Of a stretch of DNA of 64,000 bases, positions 17,701-26,891 are shown piece after piece. The position numbers were made by a program, and so were the translations under genes. The first letter of the stretch is position 1. Every line of letters begins with the position of its first letter. Origin of the DNA: JABCYV01 sp963696025 (GTDB taxonomy: Bacteria > Acidobacteriota > Terriglobia > Terriglobales > Acidobacteriaceae). Location: positions 372,001 through 436,000 of the forward strand of contig CAVOII010000006.1 in the NCBI GenBank assembly GCA_963696025.1, written 5' to 3'. The notes beneath the pieces were generated by a model, which worked only from the letters and a program-made list of their open reading frames with translations, had not been told where the DNA came from and ran no database searches.

Positions 17701-18282
17701 GAGGCTGTCCCTTTTGCGCGGTCTTCGCGTTGTTCAACCCCATCGGTTTATCGAACCTTTCGAAACCCGCAGCAACCAACTTTAAAGCTTCAACGGATTG
17801 AAAAGATTACGATATGACGAGGCAGATACGGCGCAGCCTCTGTCGCGACAAGGCAGACGCCTCCTACGAGTTAGATCTCCTCACTACAACATTCCCCACC
17901 GCAAGCGCGTACCCATGCATGGCGGACGGCTGTTCCAATGGCAGACGCCAAGCCCTTCTGGTCTGCGCTCTACCAATCGATAACCTTAGTAGATGCAGAG
18001 GATTACGAATATCGAAGATCACCGATTTATGAAATATCGACTCGATGTGAAAGATTAACAATGAAAGGCAACTGATTGAAGATAAGGGCTGGAATCGGCC
18101 TCTCAATTTGCAATCAAATGAGGGCCGATTGTCCGCTCACCGCGATTACTTCCTGTTTGCTCGTCAACCGACCAGAATTCGATTCGCGGAAGTTTTGTCC
18201 TTGCTCATCGAAACATCCCTCGCGTCAAAACGTGCTCCGGGCAGACCAGCGTTTACTCTGAGCAGTCGGGCCATGCAGATCC
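17701..18282. other. Intergenic region with no recognised gene
   Basis: Only short frames without recognisable features occur on either strand. The AT-rich stretch around 17995-18080 could hold a promoter, but no convincing pair of boxes is visible. Confidence 0.45.
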
Positions 18283-18444
18283 TTAATCCTGTTCGCCCAG
18301 GGTTTGGACGAATGTTTTGCCGTAGGGATAGAAGAGGTCCTTGCGGCCCTGCTGCCAGGCGGCTTTCATTTCGGGCGTGGTGATGTCCCAGTCGGGTCGG
18401 CATTTCTTGGTGATGGCGCGGAGATCCTGGCGGAGATCTTCCAT
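18283..18444 (-). CDS. Small unidentified protein or gene fragment
   Basis: A minus-strand frame from ATG 18444 to TAA 18283-18285 encodes 53 residues beginning MEDLRQDLRAITKKCRPDWD and ending FYPYGKTFVQTLGEQD. The composition looks protein-like (amphipathic helix followed by a WQQGRKDLFYPYGKTF aromatic stretch), and the frame remains open upstream (QIWGRPT). It may be the C-terminus of a lost gene. I do not recognise the family and see no ribosome site. Confidence 0.35.
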   Translation of the reverse strand: MEDLRQDLRAITKKCRPDWDITTPEMKAAWQQGRKDLFYPYGKTFVQTLGEQD

Positions 18445-18572
18445 CGTGGGGCGCCCCCAGATTTGGAGAGAATGTTTTTAACTCTGCTCTTGACGATTTC
18501 CTCGGATATTGAGAGTTGCGTGGCGGTCACATATTAAAGCCCGTTTACCCGGACCTGGTGTACAGTTTCCGC

Positions 18573-19097
18573 TTATGCCGCCGCTTTGTTGATCGCTTGG
18601 CGAAGCGTCTCCAGTTCGAAGTCGCCATCGTGACGCACGCCATTGATAAAAAATGTCGGAGTTCCGTTCACTCCGCTGCGCACGCCGCCAGAAAAGTCCC
18701 TCTGCACACGCTCGGCAAAGGCGCCCGACCCTAGTGCCTCCTTGAGCGCTTGCCTATCAAGCGTGAGGCGCCGAGCCAGTTCACCGAGCATTTGCTCGCT
18801 GAGAGAACTTTGGTTTTCGAAGATGAGGTCGTGCATCTCCCAGAATTTGCCGTGCGTTGCGGCAAACTCAGCGGTTTCGGCAGCGGCTTCAGCATTGGGA
18901 TGTATTTCTCGCAGCGGGAAATGTCGAAACGCAAACCGCAACTGTTTTCCGAACTTCTTCTGAAGCGCTTTGACGATCGGGTATGCATGTCCGCAGTGAG
19001 GACATTCGTAGTCACCATATTCCACCAGCGTGACAGGGGCGTCGGCGAGACCTTGGGAGTGATCGTCAGGACCGACCGGCACTTGCAGTTTTGCCAC
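18573..19097 (-). CDS. DsbA-family thioredoxin-fold protein (CPHC), cytoplasmic type
   Basis: The protein from GTG 19097 has 174 residues: VAKLQVPVGPDDHSQG, then a thioredoxin strand VTLVEYGDYECPHCGHAYPIV with active-site CPHC (about residues 32-35), the helical insert, and the cis-Pro loop VNGTPTFFINGVRHDG. No signal peptide is present, so it probably acts in the cytoplasm as a thiol-disulfide oxidoreductase. It begins eight bases after the peroxiredoxin stop on the same strand, suggesting that it recycles or cooperates with that enzyme. Confidence 0.82.
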   Translation of the reverse strand: MAKLQVPVGPDDHSQGLADAPVTLVEYGDYECPHCGHAYPIVKALQKKFGKQLRFAFRHFPLREIHPNAEAAAETAEFAATHGKFWEMHDLIFENQSSLSEQMLGELARRLTLDRQALKEALGSGAFAERVQRDFSGGVRSGVNGTPTFFINGVRHDGDFELETLRQAINKAAA

Positions 19098-19104
19098 AAC
19101 GGCC

Positions 19105-19572
19105 TCATTGCGGAAGACTCTCCAGAGCTTCGAGAATCCCGTCGGCACCAGGATTGACTGCTATAGGGGAGCAATAGCTCCAGCGGATGGTTCCGTTCTT
19201 ATCGATGACAAAAAGAGCGCGCTCGGCAATTCCTTCTCCGTCACGGAAAGCTCCGTAAAGCTTCGCGACCGCCCCTTTGGGTTCGAAGTCAGCGAGCGGC
19301 GGAAAGTGGAGCTTGCGATCGCGTGAAAACGCGGCGTGGCACCAGACTCCGTCCACGGAGATTCCCAGCAGCTCGGCGTTGAATTGCTGAAATTCGGGCA
19401 GGACCTCGTTGTAGAGCGCCATCTGGTCCCCACACACTGGGCTCCAGTCGGCTGGATAAAAAGCCAGGATGACAGGTCTGCCGCGCAGTCCCTTGAGCGT
19501 CAGCGTCTGATCCGGTGTAGCATGCAAAGTGAAATCAGGCGCCGATTTACCCACCGGCAAAATATTCGACAT
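19105..19572 (-). CDS. AhpC/TSA-type peroxiredoxin
   Basis: From ATG 19572 (MSNILPVGKSAPDF), behind CGGAG, the 155-residue protein has the AhpC/TSA core: VILAFYPADWSPVCGDQ with the peroxidatic Cys near residue 47, GISVDGVWCHAAFSRDRKLHFPPLADFEPKGAVAKLYGAF and RALFVIDKNGTIRWSYCSP. The usual Thr of the PxxxTxxC motif is replaced by Ser (ADWSPVC). It should reduce peroxides using thiol donors; the adjoining DsbA-like gene is a plausible partner. Confidence 0.85.
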   Translation of the reverse strand: MSNILPVGKSAPDFTLHATPDQTLTLKGLRGRPVILAFYPADWSPVCGDQMALYNEVLPEFQQFNAELLGISVDGVWCHAAFSRDRKLHFPPLADFEPKGAVAKLYGAFRDGEGIAERALFVIDKNGTIRWSYCSPIAVNPGADGILEALESLPQ

Positions 19573-19615
19573 GGAAACTCCGCTTTTCTGCGGTGTGTTT
19601 CGCAACTATTGTTCA

Positions 19616-20053
19616 TTACAACGACGGGTCAACCAATTCAGTCCGGACATCGATCTTCGAAGTCAACGACTTGTGGACCGGACAAAGATTTGCGATCACC
19701 AATAGCCTTTGCCGTTGTTCCGCCGACAGCTCGCCAATGAGCGTAAGTCGTCGCTCGATTCGATCGAGCATTGCTGCCGGTTGTTCACAGTTAACGCAGT
19801 CCTGGGCGTAATTCTTCGAATGTGTCAAGACGACCCGAATCTCCTTGAGTGGCCATCCTTTGTGATCAGCATACATGCGAAGGGTCATGTTGGTACATGA
19901 TCCCAACGCGGATAACAGCAACTCGTACGGGTCCGGCCCCTCATCGTGCCCGCCAGATGCCTTTGGTTCATCCGCGAAAAACCGGTGCGGACCAACTGAA
20001 ATGACTTGGCGCAGACTAGAGGGACCACCGTTTACCGTTACCGCTCTCGACAT
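19616..20053 (-). CDS. OsmC-family peroxide-defence protein
   Basis: ATG 20053 is preceded by GGAGGCAAGGAT. The 145-residue product has the OsmC fold signatures: HRFFADEPKASGGHDEGPDPYELLLSALGSCTNMTLRMYADHKGW with one catalytic Cys near residue 53, and LLVIANLCPVHKSL with the second near residue 124. These proteins reduce organic hydroperoxides. It lies 44 bp upstream of the peroxiredoxin gene in the same direction, making a three-gene redox-stress operon. Confidence 0.85.
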   Translation of the reverse strand: MSRAVTVNGGPSSLRQVISVGPHRFFADEPKASGGHDEGPDPYELLLSALGSCTNMTLRMYADHKGWPLKEIRVVLTHSKNYAQDCVNCEQPAAMLDRIERRLTLIGELSAEQRQRLLVIANLCPVHKSLTSKIDVRTELVDPSL

Positions 20054-20726
20054 ATCCTTGCCTCCAACGTGATGCCATGGCCCCAGAAATTCCTTACTTC
20101 TACCGCCCCGCCTCCGAGAGATCAGTAGATCTGCGCCAAAGACTTGACCTCGGCGGAAGCCTTGTGCCACGAGGCAGTTCTTCACCTGTCTGGAATGTTC
20201 GATGACCGATGGAAGCGTTCGGTCGCATATCGTCTGATCCAAAAATGTTTGAGAGTCTCCACGAGTCGCAGTGAGAACTTATACGGAAAGCGCGAGTTTG
20301 TCGACGTGAGAAATCTCGTCTGGTGGGTTCGTGTCGCATGCATTCTCCGCCTGCATCCTCGGTCCGGCCCCACGAGTTCATCTATCTCATGGAGATTGTG
20401 CGATATGGGTAGCGCCGCGGATCAAGCAGCCGGCCGCTTTTGGCCTAGACCAGTCCACTCCAAAAAATATGGTGATACGCATCTCATTGTCACTCACCCC
20501 CGACATGCAAACAATCAGGGTCCTTTGTGCGAGTAGCGGCATCAATTCTTGAAACATATCTTTTGCTCCTTAATTGAGACGGCCTATTGAATTCAGATCA
20601 GCGCTCAGGGAGAGTTATGTAGATAAGGTCGCGCGCCTTCGCTGGAATAGAATCATTGGAGGCCGAACTAGCGCGAGCTAGCACTGGTTCGTATCTGCTG
20701 ACAGTTAACCGACGAAGAGAATCCAC
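20054..20726. other. Divergent intergenic region with no recognised gene
   Basis: This region separates the OsmC operon (leftward) from the flavin reductase (rightward) and must contain both promoters. No frame within it is convincing. Confidence 0.5.
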
Positions 20727-21875
20727 ATGGCTCACTTGTTTGATTCGCTCGTGATTCGCGATCTTAAGTTTGCGAATCGAGTGTTCGTTTCTCCGATGTG
20801 CCAGTACTCAAGCACTGACGGACACGCGAACGACTGGCATTTTGTGCACCTGGGCAGCCGCGCGGTGGGCGGTGCTGGACTGGTCCTTACCGAGGCGACG
20901 GCGGTTCTGGCGGAAGGCCGCATCAGTCCACAGGATCTTGGGATCTGGCGTGACGATCACATCGAGCCACTGGCCAGGATCGTGCGTTTCATTCACGAGC
21001 AGGGCAGCGTCGCAGGCATGCAACTGGCGCATGCTGGACGCAAAGCAAGTATCTACCGGCCATGGGAGGGGCAAGGCAAGGTTCCTGAAACCGAGGGTGG
21101 ATGGAAGAAAGTCGTTGCTCCGAGCGCCGTCGTTTTTGCCGATCATTATCCCTTGCCCGAGGCCGCTACCAAAGAACAAATTCAGGCGATCGTCGCAGCT
21201 TTCGGGGAGGCGGCACGCCGGGCCTGCGAAGCTGGCTTCCGCGTGGTTGAGATTCATGCCGCTCATGGTTATCTGATTCATGAGTTTCTGTCTCCGCTCA
21301 GCAATCAGCGAACCGATGCTTACGGAGGCTCCTTTGAGAATCGCAGTCGAATCTTGCGTGAAATAGTCGCTGCGGTTCGACGCTCGTGGCCGGAGCGAGC
21401 GCCGCTGTTCGTCCGGATTTCGGCGACGGAGTGGGTCGATGGCGGCTGGGATATTCAGCAGTCGATTCAGCTTGCCCGGCAAGTGAAGGAATTAGGAGTA
21501 GACCTGATCGATTGCTCTTCCGGGGGCAACGTGGCGCAAGCCAAGATTCCTGTGGGCCCGGGCTATCAAACCGCTTTTGCGGAGCGGATCAGGCGGGAAA
21601 GCGGTGTCGTGACTGGCGCGCTGGGGATGATCACTTCTGCGGTTCAGGCCGAGCACATCCTCGCTACGGGACAGGCGGACGCAGTCGTTATCGCCCGCGA
21701 GATGTTACGGGATCCGTACTGGCCGCTGCGAGCGGCGCGGGAGCTAGGACAGGCCATATCATGGCCTGTTCAATATCTTAGAGCGGGTCCAGAAGGGGCC
21801 CAGTCCCGCGTGCCCGTGGACCTCAAGAATCTGAAGTCTTGCTTCGAGGAGCAGCACGCTGTTCCGCAACTCTGA
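20727..21875 (+). CDS. NADPH-dependent flavin oxidoreductase, Old Yellow Enzyme family (YqjM-like)
   Basis: The 382-residue protein has a TIM-barrel OYE pattern: LKFANRVFVSPMCQYSSTDGHANDWHFVHLGSRAVGGAGLVLTEATAV (FMN site with the Cys typical of YqjM-type enzymes), GMQLAHAGRKAS, FRVVEIHAAHGYLIHEFLSPLSNQRTDAYGGS (substrate His pair) and ADAVVIAREMLRDPYWPLRAA (phosphate binding). Family members reduce electron-poor alkenes with NADPH. The start ATG 20727 follows a weak AGAGA. It is apparently monocistronic. Confidence 0.9.
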   Translation: MAHLFDSLVIRDLKFANRVFVSPMCQYSSTDGHANDWHFVHLGSRAVGGAGLVLTEATAVLAEGRISPQDLGIWRDDHIEPLARIVRFIHEQGSVAGMQLAHAGRKASIYRPWEGQGKVPETEGGWKKVVAPSAVVFADHYPLPEAATKEQIQAIVAAFGEAARRACEAGFRVVEIHAAHGYLIHEFLSPLSNQRTDAYGGSFENRSRILREIVAAVRRSWPERAPLFVRISATEWVDGGWDIQQSIQLARQVKELGVDLIDCSSGGNVAQAKIPVGPGYQTAFAERIRRESGVVTGALGMITSAVQAEHILATGQADAVVIAREMLRDPYWPLRAARELGQAISWPVQYLRAGPEGAQSRVPVDLKNLKSCFEEQHAVPQL

Positions 21876-21935
21876 ATTTCGCGCTCGGTCGTGTGGTTTG
21901 CCAGGGAGAAAGCCGAGCGCGGTTGTCGCTCTGAT

Positions 21936-22964
21936 TTAGGCTTCCACGGCTACAGCGGGCTTAACCTCGATCATGGTGGCAACGCCAGCCACTCGCCGAT
22001 ACGACTCGATCCGGTCGGCATGCTCGTAGGTGTCAGTTACGACGATCACTTCAGCAGCCGCCGTATCACCCACCAACTTCTCCAGCCCAGTCTTCACCGT
22101 CGCATCCGATCCCACAATCGCCGCGCGCAGTTTGCTCCCCACCGTTGCGCGCTCGTCGTCCCGCCACAGCGGCTCCATAGAATCGACTGGGGGCAACAGT
22201 TCGACCGGCTGGTTTCGAATCAGTCGGAGGAAGCGCTGCTGCGGCGTCGTGAACAACCGCCGGGCCGCCGCATCCGTCTCCGCCGCAATCACCTGCACTG
22301 CTACCATGAAGTACGGCTTCCGCAGTACTTTGCCTGGCCGGAACTCGTCGCGGTATAGCTGAGCCGCTGCGTGTAAGTACTCAGGAGCAAAGTGGGCCGC
22401 AAATGCAAACGGCAAGCCCAGCGTCCCTGCCAGTTGCGCGCTAAAGCCGCTCGACCCCAGCAGCGTGATCGGCACATTGCTTCCCTGTCCGGGAATCGCT
22501 CTCACTGCCTGCCCCGGCCGCTCCGGCCCCAGATAGGTCCGCAATTCATCGAGCAGCGCCGGAAAGTCGTCCCCTCTTTGCTCCAAATCCCTTCGTAGCG
22601 CCCGCATCGTTTTCGGGTCGCCGCCTGGAGCCCGTCCCAGCCCCAGATCAATTCGCCCTGGGTACAGCGCCTCCAGCGTCCCAAATTGTTCCGCCACCAC
22701 CAGCGGTGCGTGGTTTGGCAGCATCACTCCACCACTGCCCACTCGAATCGTCTTTGTCGCTGCCGCCACATGCCCAATCAGCACTGGAGTGGCTGAGCAA
22801 GCCAATCCAGGAATAGAGTGATGTTCCGCCAACCAGTAGCGCTTGTATCCCAACTGCTCCACGTGCTGCGCCAAGTTCACCGATCGGGCAATTGCGCTGC
22901 CCGCGGGTTCCCCCGCTCGCATGCCTACAAGATCCAGTACTGAAAAAGCCAACCCGTTACTCAT
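21936..22964 (-). CDS. LLM-class flavin-dependent oxidoreductase
   Basis: The 342-residue protein has the luciferase-like pattern: FSVLDLVGMRAGEPAGSAIARSVNLAQHVEQLGYKRYWLAEHHSIPGLACSATPVLIGHVAAATKTIRVGSGGVMLPNHAPLVVAEQFGTLEALYPGRIDLGLGRAPG. It belongs to the group often annotated as MsnO8-type LLM enzymes. These use reduced flavin; the substrate is unknown. It is convergent with the OYE gene, 60 bp apart. The start at ATG 22964 has no clear ribosome site, but the N-terminus aligns with the family. Confidence 0.88.
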   Translation of the reverse strand: MSNGLAFSVLDLVGMRAGEPAGSAIARSVNLAQHVEQLGYKRYWLAEHHSIPGLACSATPVLIGHVAAATKTIRVGSGGVMLPNHAPLVVAEQFGTLEALYPGRIDLGLGRAPGGDPKTMRALRRDLEQRGDDFPALLDELRTYLGPERPGQAVRAIPGQGSNVPITLLGSSGFSAQLAGTLGLPFAFAAHFAPEYLHAAAQLYRDEFRPGKVLRKPYFMVAVQVIAAETDAAARRLFTTPQQRFLRLIRNQPVELLPPVDSMEPLWRDDERATVGSKLRAAIVGSDATVKTGLEKLVGDTAAAEVIVVTDTYEHADRIESYRRVAGVATMIEVKPAVAVEA

Positions 22965-23376
22965 GACTCGTTAGATGAGTCGCATGTCAAAGCGATGCGG
23001 GCGTTGTTCGATGGCTATCAGACAGGAAAGTTGCGTTGCGGCGCGGGCCAACCCAATTGAGGTTTTGGAGTAAACCGCCCAAGGCCAATGTCGCCGAGGG
23101 CTCGCAAGAGCGCGTGCCTCGAACCGGCTTCCCGACCCTAACCCTGGCTTGCCGATGATCCGGCCAAGCGATCAGACGGATTTTAGGATTTGACCCGGCC
23201 GGCGATTTTTCTCTTTTTCGAGGCCGCGCACGTCGTCCCCCCAAAAAAAGACGCAGAATCAGTCGATCTGGCTAACTCCCGTTCGACATACAAATAGAGC
23301 GGGGCACAATCTGTCGAGACCGGCCACAAGCTCAGCTCTGATTCTGAAATCTTCGGGATGAGCCAAGGAGATAGTC
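22965..23376. other. Divergent intergenic region with no recognised gene
   Basis: No supported gene. Its right end carries AAGGAGA ahead of the STAS gene. Confidence 0.5.
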
Positions 23377-23952
23377 ATGCTGAATGCGACCGCACAGGAA
23401 TTGGGAGACAGTACCGTCCTACGGTGTCAGGGGCGAATTGTAATCGGGGATGCCTACGCGATCTTGCGCAACGCGGTGCTTAGACAGAGACACATTCGGA
23501 CACTGATACTTGACCTGGCGCAGGTTGACCGCATCGACGCCGGTGGGTTGGGTGTCTTGTTGGGTCTACGGGAGTGGGCTTATTCTCACGCGATCAGGTT
23601 TCAGCTGATGAATGTCATGAACCAGGTCGAGCACGTACTTGAGTTGACGAAGCTGGATTGTGTCTTTGAATTCTGCTCGGTCGGGGACATGCTCCACCTG
23701 CTGCACTTTGCAGCCGCAATAGCGCCCCGGTCGGGCGATCAAGCGAACCAGAGAATCATGAAAGATTGCAAGTATTCAGTCGAAGAGCAAGATGCTCCTC
23801 CAGCCGCAAAGAGAAACAGTCTTCCTGCCGGAACTACAGCTCGCGCGCAAGAGTGGGCGGGAGTTCCAGCCGACGGGCAGCCGGCACAAACTGGTGCACG
23901 GATTAGTAATGAGGGGTCAGCTTCTCGCCAGGAATACGACAGTTACTACTAG
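23377..23952 (+). CDS. STAS-domain protein with long disordered tail
   Basis: ATG 23377 follows AAGGAGATAGTC. Residues 1-110 form a STAS (anti-sigma antagonist-like) domain: STVLRCQGRIVIGDAYAILRNAV, TLILDLAQVDRIDAGGLGVLLGLREWA, FQLMNVMNQVEHVLELTKLDCVFEF. The canonical phospho-acceptor motif D-S-(S/A)-G is DAGG here, so regulation by Ser phosphorylation is unlikely. Residues from about 115 on are Pro/Ala/Gln-rich and probably disordered. No kinase or sigma factor gene adjoins it. Confidence 0.78.
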   Translation: MLNATAQELGDSTVLRCQGRIVIGDAYAILRNAVLRQRHIRTLILDLAQVDRIDAGGLGVLLGLREWAYSHAIRFQLMNVMNQVEHVLELTKLDCVFEFCSVGDMLHLLHFAAAIAPRSGDQANQRIMKDCKYSVEEQDAPPAAKRNSLPAGTTARAQEWAGVPADGQPAQTGARISNEGSASRQEYDSYY

Positions 23953-24136
23953 GACGTTTGTCGGTGCTGATCAATCCCCGACAGATCGCTACGTTGACGT
24001 TGACAGCCCTCGATTCGCCTGTGCCTGCTTGAAATTTCTGGAGATTTCCCAAAATCTGTCGAAATAGCTTATTCCCGTCCGTCATACATTCAAGCGCGCA
24101 AAGGCGCTTAAAATTGTTTCCACAGGAGAAAAGCTG

Positions 24137-24502
24137 ATGCAATTCGCTCTGCTACTCTACGAATCACCGGAAGCTTTTGCGGCGCGGAAAAGCGATGGAA
24201 CCGACTCTTACACCGGTGCTTGGCGCGCATATCATAAGGCTCTTGTCGAGTCCGGCGCTTACCTCGCTGGCGATCCGCTTGAAGTGCCCGACACTGCAAC
24301 CACCGTCCAGCTTAAGGAAGGAAAGCGGCGCGTACAGGATGGCCCCTTTGCGGATACCAAGGAGCAATTGGGGGGATTCATAATCATGGAACTCCCCTCG
24401 CTTGACGTGGCGCTCGACTGGGCAGCGCGTTGCCCGGCGGCTGCGGGCGGTGTGGTGGAGGTCCGTCCCCTTGCGCCTGCAGCCAAGCACCGGATCACGT
24501 GA
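24137..24502 (+). CDS. YciI-like (DGPF-type) protein paired with an ECF sigma factor
   Basis: The 121-residue protein shows the YCII-related pattern: MQFALLLYESPEAFAAR, AWRAYHKALVESGAYLAGDPLEVPDTATTV, then RVQDGPFADTKEQLGGFIIMELPSLDVALDWAARCP and GGVVEVRPL. DGPF-domain genes regularly precede ECF sigma factors of the SigJ/ECF42 type. Its TGA (24500-24502) overlaps the sigma factor ATG by one base, so they are coupled. The biochemical role of the DGPF protein is not established. Confidence 0.88.
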   Translation: MQFALLLYESPEAFAARKSDGTDSYTGAWRAYHKALVESGAYLAGDPLEVPDTATTVQLKEGKRRVQDGPFADTKEQLGGFIIMELPSLDVALDWAARCPAAAGGVVEVRPLAPAAKHRIT

Positions 24503-25731
24503 TGAACGGAAGCGGACAGGAGGACACTCATCGCGCGATCGAAAGGGTGGCCCGCGAGTCGTACGGTCGTCTGGTGGCCTATCTTTCTTCGCAGACGCGA
24601 GACGTGGCCAGCGCGGAGGACGCTCTGAGCAATGCGCTGGTAGCTGCACTCAAGGCTTGGCCGGGAGACGGCGTGCCGCGAAATCCGGAGGCCTGGCTGC
24701 TGACGGCAGCGCGCCGCTCCTTTATCGATCTTGTGCGTCATCAACAAGTGGCCGTGGCAAGTGAGCCCACTCTCCAGCTCCTGAGGGAGGAACGCGAGGT
24801 GACGTTGCCGGCAGAGTTTCCAGATGACAGGTTGAAACTGCTGTTCGTATGCGCTCATCCGGCGATCGATTCCTCCATTCACACGCCGCTCATGCTCCAG
24901 ACGGTTCTGGGACTGGATGCGGCGCGCATCGCCCACGCCTTCCTGGTCTCACCGACGACGATGGGGCAGCGACTGGTGCGTGCCAAGACGAAGATCCGCG
25001 ACGGCGGCATTCAGTTTGAAATCCCGCAAGAGCGCGAACTGCCGCAGCGGCTCGAGGCGGTGCTCGAAGCGATTTACGCCGCCTTTGGTATTGGCTGGGA
25101 CGATATGGCGGGCGTCGATCAGAGCGGCCGGGAGCTTACCGAAGAGGCCATCTGGCTCGCACGCGTGCTTCTTCAGCTAATGCCCAGGGAAGCAGAGGTT
25201 CGCGGGCTGCTGGCTCTCATGCTCCATTGTGAAGCGCGGCGGCGGGCACGGCGGGGACCGGAAGGTCGCTATATTCCTCTCTCGGAGCAGGATTCACAGC
25301 AGTGGTCTCTGCCCTTAATCGCAGAGGCGGAACGCCATCTCGCCGAAGCGTCGAGTCGCGGTCGCACCGGCCGCTTTCAACTCGAGGCCGCGATTCAGTC
25401 GGTCCACGCTGAGCGGGCGCGCAGTGGTCGGACTGAGTGGGGTGCGATCATGCTCTTCTATGAACAGCTGATCCGCATATCCCCGACGCTCGGCACGCGA
25501 ACTGGATATGCCGCGGCAGTAGCTGAAGCGAACGGACCTGAAGGGGGGCTGGCGGCACTGGATGGGATCGATTTCGAGTCCGTCTCGGGCTATCAGCCTT
25601 ACTGGGCGGTTCGCGCTCACTTGTTGCAACGGCTAGCGAAGACATCTGAGGCCGCGGATGCTTTCGACCGGGCGATTGGTCTCGCCGAGGACCCGGCGGT
25701 TCGACAGTTCCTGCTCCAACGACGGGGATAA
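24502..25731 (+). CDS. ECF42-type RNA polymerase sigma factor with C-terminal extension
   Basis: The ATG at 24502 overlaps the upstream YciI-like stop. Of 409 residues, the first 170 hold region 2 (AIERVARESYGRLVAYLSSQTRDVASAEDALSNALVAALKAWP, then PRNPEAWLLTAARRSFIDLVRH) and region 4 (LMLQTVLGLDAARIAHAFLVSPTTMGQRLVRAKTKIRDGG). The remaining 230 residues are the helical DUF6596/TPR-like extension (REAEVRGLLALMLHCEARRRAR, HLLQRLAKTSEAADAFDRAIGLAEDPAVRQFLLQRR). No classical anti-sigma gene is present; in this group the extension and the DGPF partner are thought to modulate activity. Confidence 0.88.
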   Translation: MNGSGQEDTHRAIERVARESYGRLVAYLSSQTRDVASAEDALSNALVAALKAWPGDGVPRNPEAWLLTAARRSFIDLVRHQQVAVASEPTLQLLREEREVTLPAEFPDDRLKLLFVCAHPAIDSSIHTPLMLQTVLGLDAARIAHAFLVSPTTMGQRLVRAKTKIRDGGIQFEIPQERELPQRLEAVLEAIYAAFGIGWDDMAGVDQSGRELTEEAIWLARVLLQLMPREAEVRGLLALMLHCEARRRARRGPEGRYIPLSEQDSQQWSLPLIAEAERHLAEASSRGRTGRFQLEAAIQSVHAERARSGRTEWGAIMLFYEQLIRISPTLGTRTGYAAAVAEANGPEGGLAALDGIDFESVSGYQPYWAVRAHLLQRLAKTSEAADAFDRAIGLAEDPAVRQFLLQRRG

Positions 25732-25833
25732 TTTCCTCCCGTTGTTCTGTCGAAATCGAATCCCTTCACCCGTCATCCCCATAGAGGCGGCTTAACAGCA
25801 GTCCCGAGGCGCGCCTGATCAGCAGGAGGGTAT

Positions 25834-26562
25834 ATGACAATCGCAGACAAAGCAGTTTTGGTGACCGGGGCCAATCGCGGTATAGGACAGGCGCTGGTCG
25901 AGGAGGCCTTGAGGAGAGGTGCGAAGCGGGTATATGCCGGTACGCGCCAGCCCTTGGCCCACGTAGATGAGCGCGTCACGCCCCTGACCTTGGACGTGAC
26001 TAACGCTGAGCAGATTCAGGGAGCTGTCAAGAGAGTTGAATCTCTCGACGTTCTCATCAACAATGCCGGCATCGCTCTCTACGACGATCTGAGGAATCTC
26101 GACGCCATTGGGCAACACCTCGCCGTCAACCTCTTCGGAATGTTCAATGTGACGCGCGCTTTCTTGCCTCTGCTAAAGCGCTCCAAGGGGGCCATTGTTA
26201 ACAACCTATCCCTGGTGGCGCTCGCTGCGTTGCCGGTCATACCCGCCTACTCCATTTCGAAGGCAGCCGCGTTTAACATGACGCAATCACTGAGAGCGCT
26301 CTTGGCTGGCCAAGGCGTAACGGTCCATGCCGTCGTCCTGGGCCCCATCGATACAGATATGAACCGCGGCTTCGACATACCCAAGGCCTCGCCCGAGTCG
26401 GCGGCGCAGGGTATCTTCGATGGATTGGAAAAAGGCGAAGACGACATCTTTCCCGACCCCGCGTCCCAGTCCATCGCCGCGGACTGGCGCACTGGCGCAG
26501 CCAAGGCGCTCGAGCGCGAGTTCGCAGGCTTCGTGCCGGAGACCGCGGCGACTTTGGGGTGA
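25834..26562 (+). CDS. Short-chain dehydrogenase/reductase
   Basis: ATG 25834 follows AGGAGGG. The 242-residue protein has TGANRGIG at residues 11-18 (NAD(P) binding), LDVTN, LINNAGI, and the catalytic Tyr139-Ser-Ile-Ser-Lys143. The C-terminal VHAVVLGPIDTDMNRGFDIPKASPESAAQGIFDGLEKGEDDIFPDP is common in small SDRs of unknown substrate. It follows the ECF sigma gene by about 100 bp in the same direction and may be a target or read-through partner. Confidence 0.88.
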   Translation: MTIADKAVLVTGANRGIGQALVEEALRRGAKRVYAGTRQPLAHVDERVTPLTLDVTNAEQIQGAVKRVESLDVLINNAGIALYDDLRNLDAIGQHLAVNLFGMFNVTRAFLPLLKRSKGAIVNNLSLVALAALPVIPAYSISKAAAFNMTQSLRALLAGQGVTVHAVVLGPIDTDMNRGFDIPKASPESAAQGIFDGLEKGEDDIFPDPASQSIAADWRTGAAKALEREFAGFVPETAATLG

Positions 26563-26689
26563 CGTTGCGAATGAAGCGAAACAGCGCTGAGTTTGCTTCC
26601 TCTACAAAGACCGTCACCCTGGCACCCAGAAGGAAGTGACGCGGGGCAAGAAAGTCGTATGGCATTGAAGGTCCAGCCATCCACGGTAA

Positions 26690-26760
26690 GAGCGTATGCG
26701 TAAACCCGTTTGTACGGATCTGAGCGGGGGGCGATCAGCGATGATCGTCCCTACCGCGAC
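26690..26760 (+). ncRNA. Group II intron 3' end (domains V and VI), no RT ORF
   Basis: The sequence from GAGCGTATGCG (26690) to TTTGTACGGATC (26720) resembles the domain V hairpin, though one base short of the consensus GAGCCGTAT. It is followed by a domain VI-like stem: GCGG and GGGGCGATCA (26724-26737) pair with TGATCGTCCC and CCGC (26742-26757), leaving T26752-A26753 unpaired. A26753 lies eight nucleotides from the 3' end CGAC at 26760, the expected place of the branch-point adenosine. No reverse transcriptase or domain I sequence was found upstream, so this is a 5'-truncated remnant. Confidence 0.6.
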
Positions 26761-26891
26761 AGCTACTCCCGCGAGTTGCGGCATTGGTTTCAGGTAAATC
26801 AACAGAGCTGAGCGCTCTTCTGTATGCCCTTTCTCATCCAGGCGAATGCCTGGTCTCTATTATCGAGGCGTGTGCAGACTATAGACGTTAT

